Assembly: GCA_003209565.1 (NCBI GenBank)
Contig: QCQK01000014.1
Location: 1-36,942 of the forward strand
Direction of reading: 5' to 3'
DNA: 36,942 nucleotides
DNA from: Prochlorococcus sp. AG-449-J16
GTDB taxonomy: Bacteria > Cyanobacteriota > Cyanobacteriia > PCC-6307 > Cyanobiaceae
The position numbers and the translations under genes are program-made. The notes under the pieces were generated by a model that ran no database searches, had not been told where the DNA came from, and saw nothing but the letters and a program-made list of their open reading frames with translations. The stretch's first letter is position 1, and every line of letters starts with the position of its first letter. Below, piece by piece: positions 36,447 to 36,942 of this stretch.

Positions 36447-36475
36447 AAAGCGTAGTTTTAATTCTACGCTTTTTT
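36447..36475 (+). terminator. Rho-independent terminator, possibly bidirectional
   Basis: AAAGCGTAG (36447-36455) pairs perfectly with CTACGCTTT (36464-36472) around an 8-nt loop, followed by a T run to 36475. It lies 22 bp after the BI-1 family stop. The A run on the left lets it work weakly for the minus strand too, where the next gene ends at 36474. Confidence 0.9.
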
Positions 36476-36942
36476 ATTGGGCGATATCAAGAATTTGTTT
36501 TTTTATGAATTCCTTTTGTTCGAAATCATACTTTACTGAATTATCAAAGCTATTGCCCATATCATCTAAGTCTTTAAGGACTTTATTGATAGACTTTGAA
36601 ACTGACTTAGTATCTAGCATTCTTAGAATAGCCTTACATCTATCTGAAATGTTTTCTGATGTTATCTCATATTCACGATTATTATCTCTTCGATGAATAA
36701 TAATTTGAGCGGAACTCATTATTAAATTTTTTACTACTATATTTGTCACAGCATCACCACCTTCGTTCAGTTTGTAAATCAGTGAAAAAGGAAGTTTATC
36801 TAACAAAAGACAATCTTTATCTGATAAGGCGTATGCAAAAAATCCTCTGAGTCCATTTCTTGTTTTAGTTAGCTCTGCGATTCTATCTGCTAAAACCTCT
36901 TCGCTAAGTAAATCTTCACCCCACTCTTTGCACCATTGTGCG
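36474..36942 (-). CDS. Hypothetical protein, C-terminal part (5' end beyond window)
   Basis: Function not recognised. The minus-strand frame is open from the window edge to its stop, giving about 155 residues. It begins AQWCKEWGEDLLSEEVLADR and contains a possibly conserved LTKTRNGLRGFFAYALSDKD. The first internal start-type codon (TTG at 36806) falls inside this continuous frame, so starting there would drop conserved-looking sequence. The middle (NEGGDAVTNIVVKNLIMSS) and C-terminus (DDMGNSFDNSVKYDFEQKE) are soluble and helical. It looks like a lineage-specific cyanobacterial protein, on weak grounds. Its stop codon touches the terminator at 36447-36475. Confidence 0.75.
   Translation of the reverse strand, partial: AQWCKEWGEDLLSEEVLADRIAELTKTRNGLRGFFAYALSDKDCLLLDKLPFSLIYKLNEGGDAVTNIVVKNLIMSSAQIIIHRRDNNREYEITSENISDRCKAILRMLDTKSVSKSINKVLKDLDDMGNSFDNSVKYDFEQKEFIKKQILDIAQ

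Noticed and set aside
1..36942. CRISPR array, insertion sequence, prophage or toxin-antitoxin system
   Set aside because: I saw no regularly spaced repeats, transposase or integrase motifs, or terminal inverted repeats. Two tRNAs are present but no integrase or duplicated tRNA end flanks them.

Overview
The window looks like chromosomal DNA from a picocyanobacterium, most likely a high-light-adapted Prochlorococcus. The evidence is strongly AT-rich sequence, very tight packing with many overlapping gene ends, and marker genes typical of marine cyanobacteria: ClpR paired with ClpP, an ARC6/Ftn2 division protein, a group 2 sigma-70 factor, and nickel superoxide dismutase with its own protease and putative nickel transporter. 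I assign the clade from general knowledge of these genomes, not from a search. I see no mobile element, phage gene, CRISPR array or obvious foreign island. Nearly everything is recognisable core metabolism.

Layout, left to right. 1-3981 (minus): end of cbiB/cobD, ilvC, the clpR-clpP pair and a membrane PIN/TRAM protein. 4078-6067: hemW (plus) converging on panB (minus). 6115-6208: SRP 4.5S-type RNA (plus). 6224-11128 (minus): a relic of a division/cell-wall cluster, transcribed miaB, ddl, a small membrane protein, ftsQ, ftsZ, preceded by tRNA-His. 11402-14032 (plus): a two-gene accessory-looking module, a CodA-like amidohydrolase and an FAD-linked oxidase. 14029-16535 (minus): tRNA-Leu(CAA), argD, folC. 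16536-17061: a gene-poor stretch with two overlapping tiny membrane-peptide ORFs. 17062-18432 (minus): murA.

18624-21816 (plus): SpoU-family RNA methyltransferase, lpdA, trpC. 21872-23376: the NiSOD module, with the putative Ni transporter (plus) converging on sodN-sodX (minus). 23455-24027 (minus): FKBP prolyl isomerase. 24113-28362: lnt (plus), mnmA (minus), nnr (plus). 28504-30484: sigma factor (plus) converging on pdhA (minus). 30633-36424 (plus): ftn2, ffh, rpsP, phoH and a BI-1 family membrane protein, closed by a clear hairpin terminator. 36474 to the end: part of a conserved-looking hypothetical (minus).

Themes. Cell division is well represented (FtsZ, FtsQ, Ftn2) beside peptidoglycan precursor synthesis (MurA, Ddl). 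Both parts of the bacterial SRP (4.5S RNA and Ffh) are present but lie about 26 kb apart. Both LpdA (E3) and PdhA (E1 alpha) of pyruvate dehydrogenase are present as separate loci.

The most unusual points are: two conserved genes (the SpoU methyltransferase and sodX) whose conserved N-terminal parts lie upstream of any ATG/GTG/TTG start; argD starting 5 nt after the mature end of tRNA-Leu; the CodA-like enzyme that keeps catalytic metal ligands but not the apparent cytosine-recognition residues; and the tandem mini-ORFs at 16817-17025.
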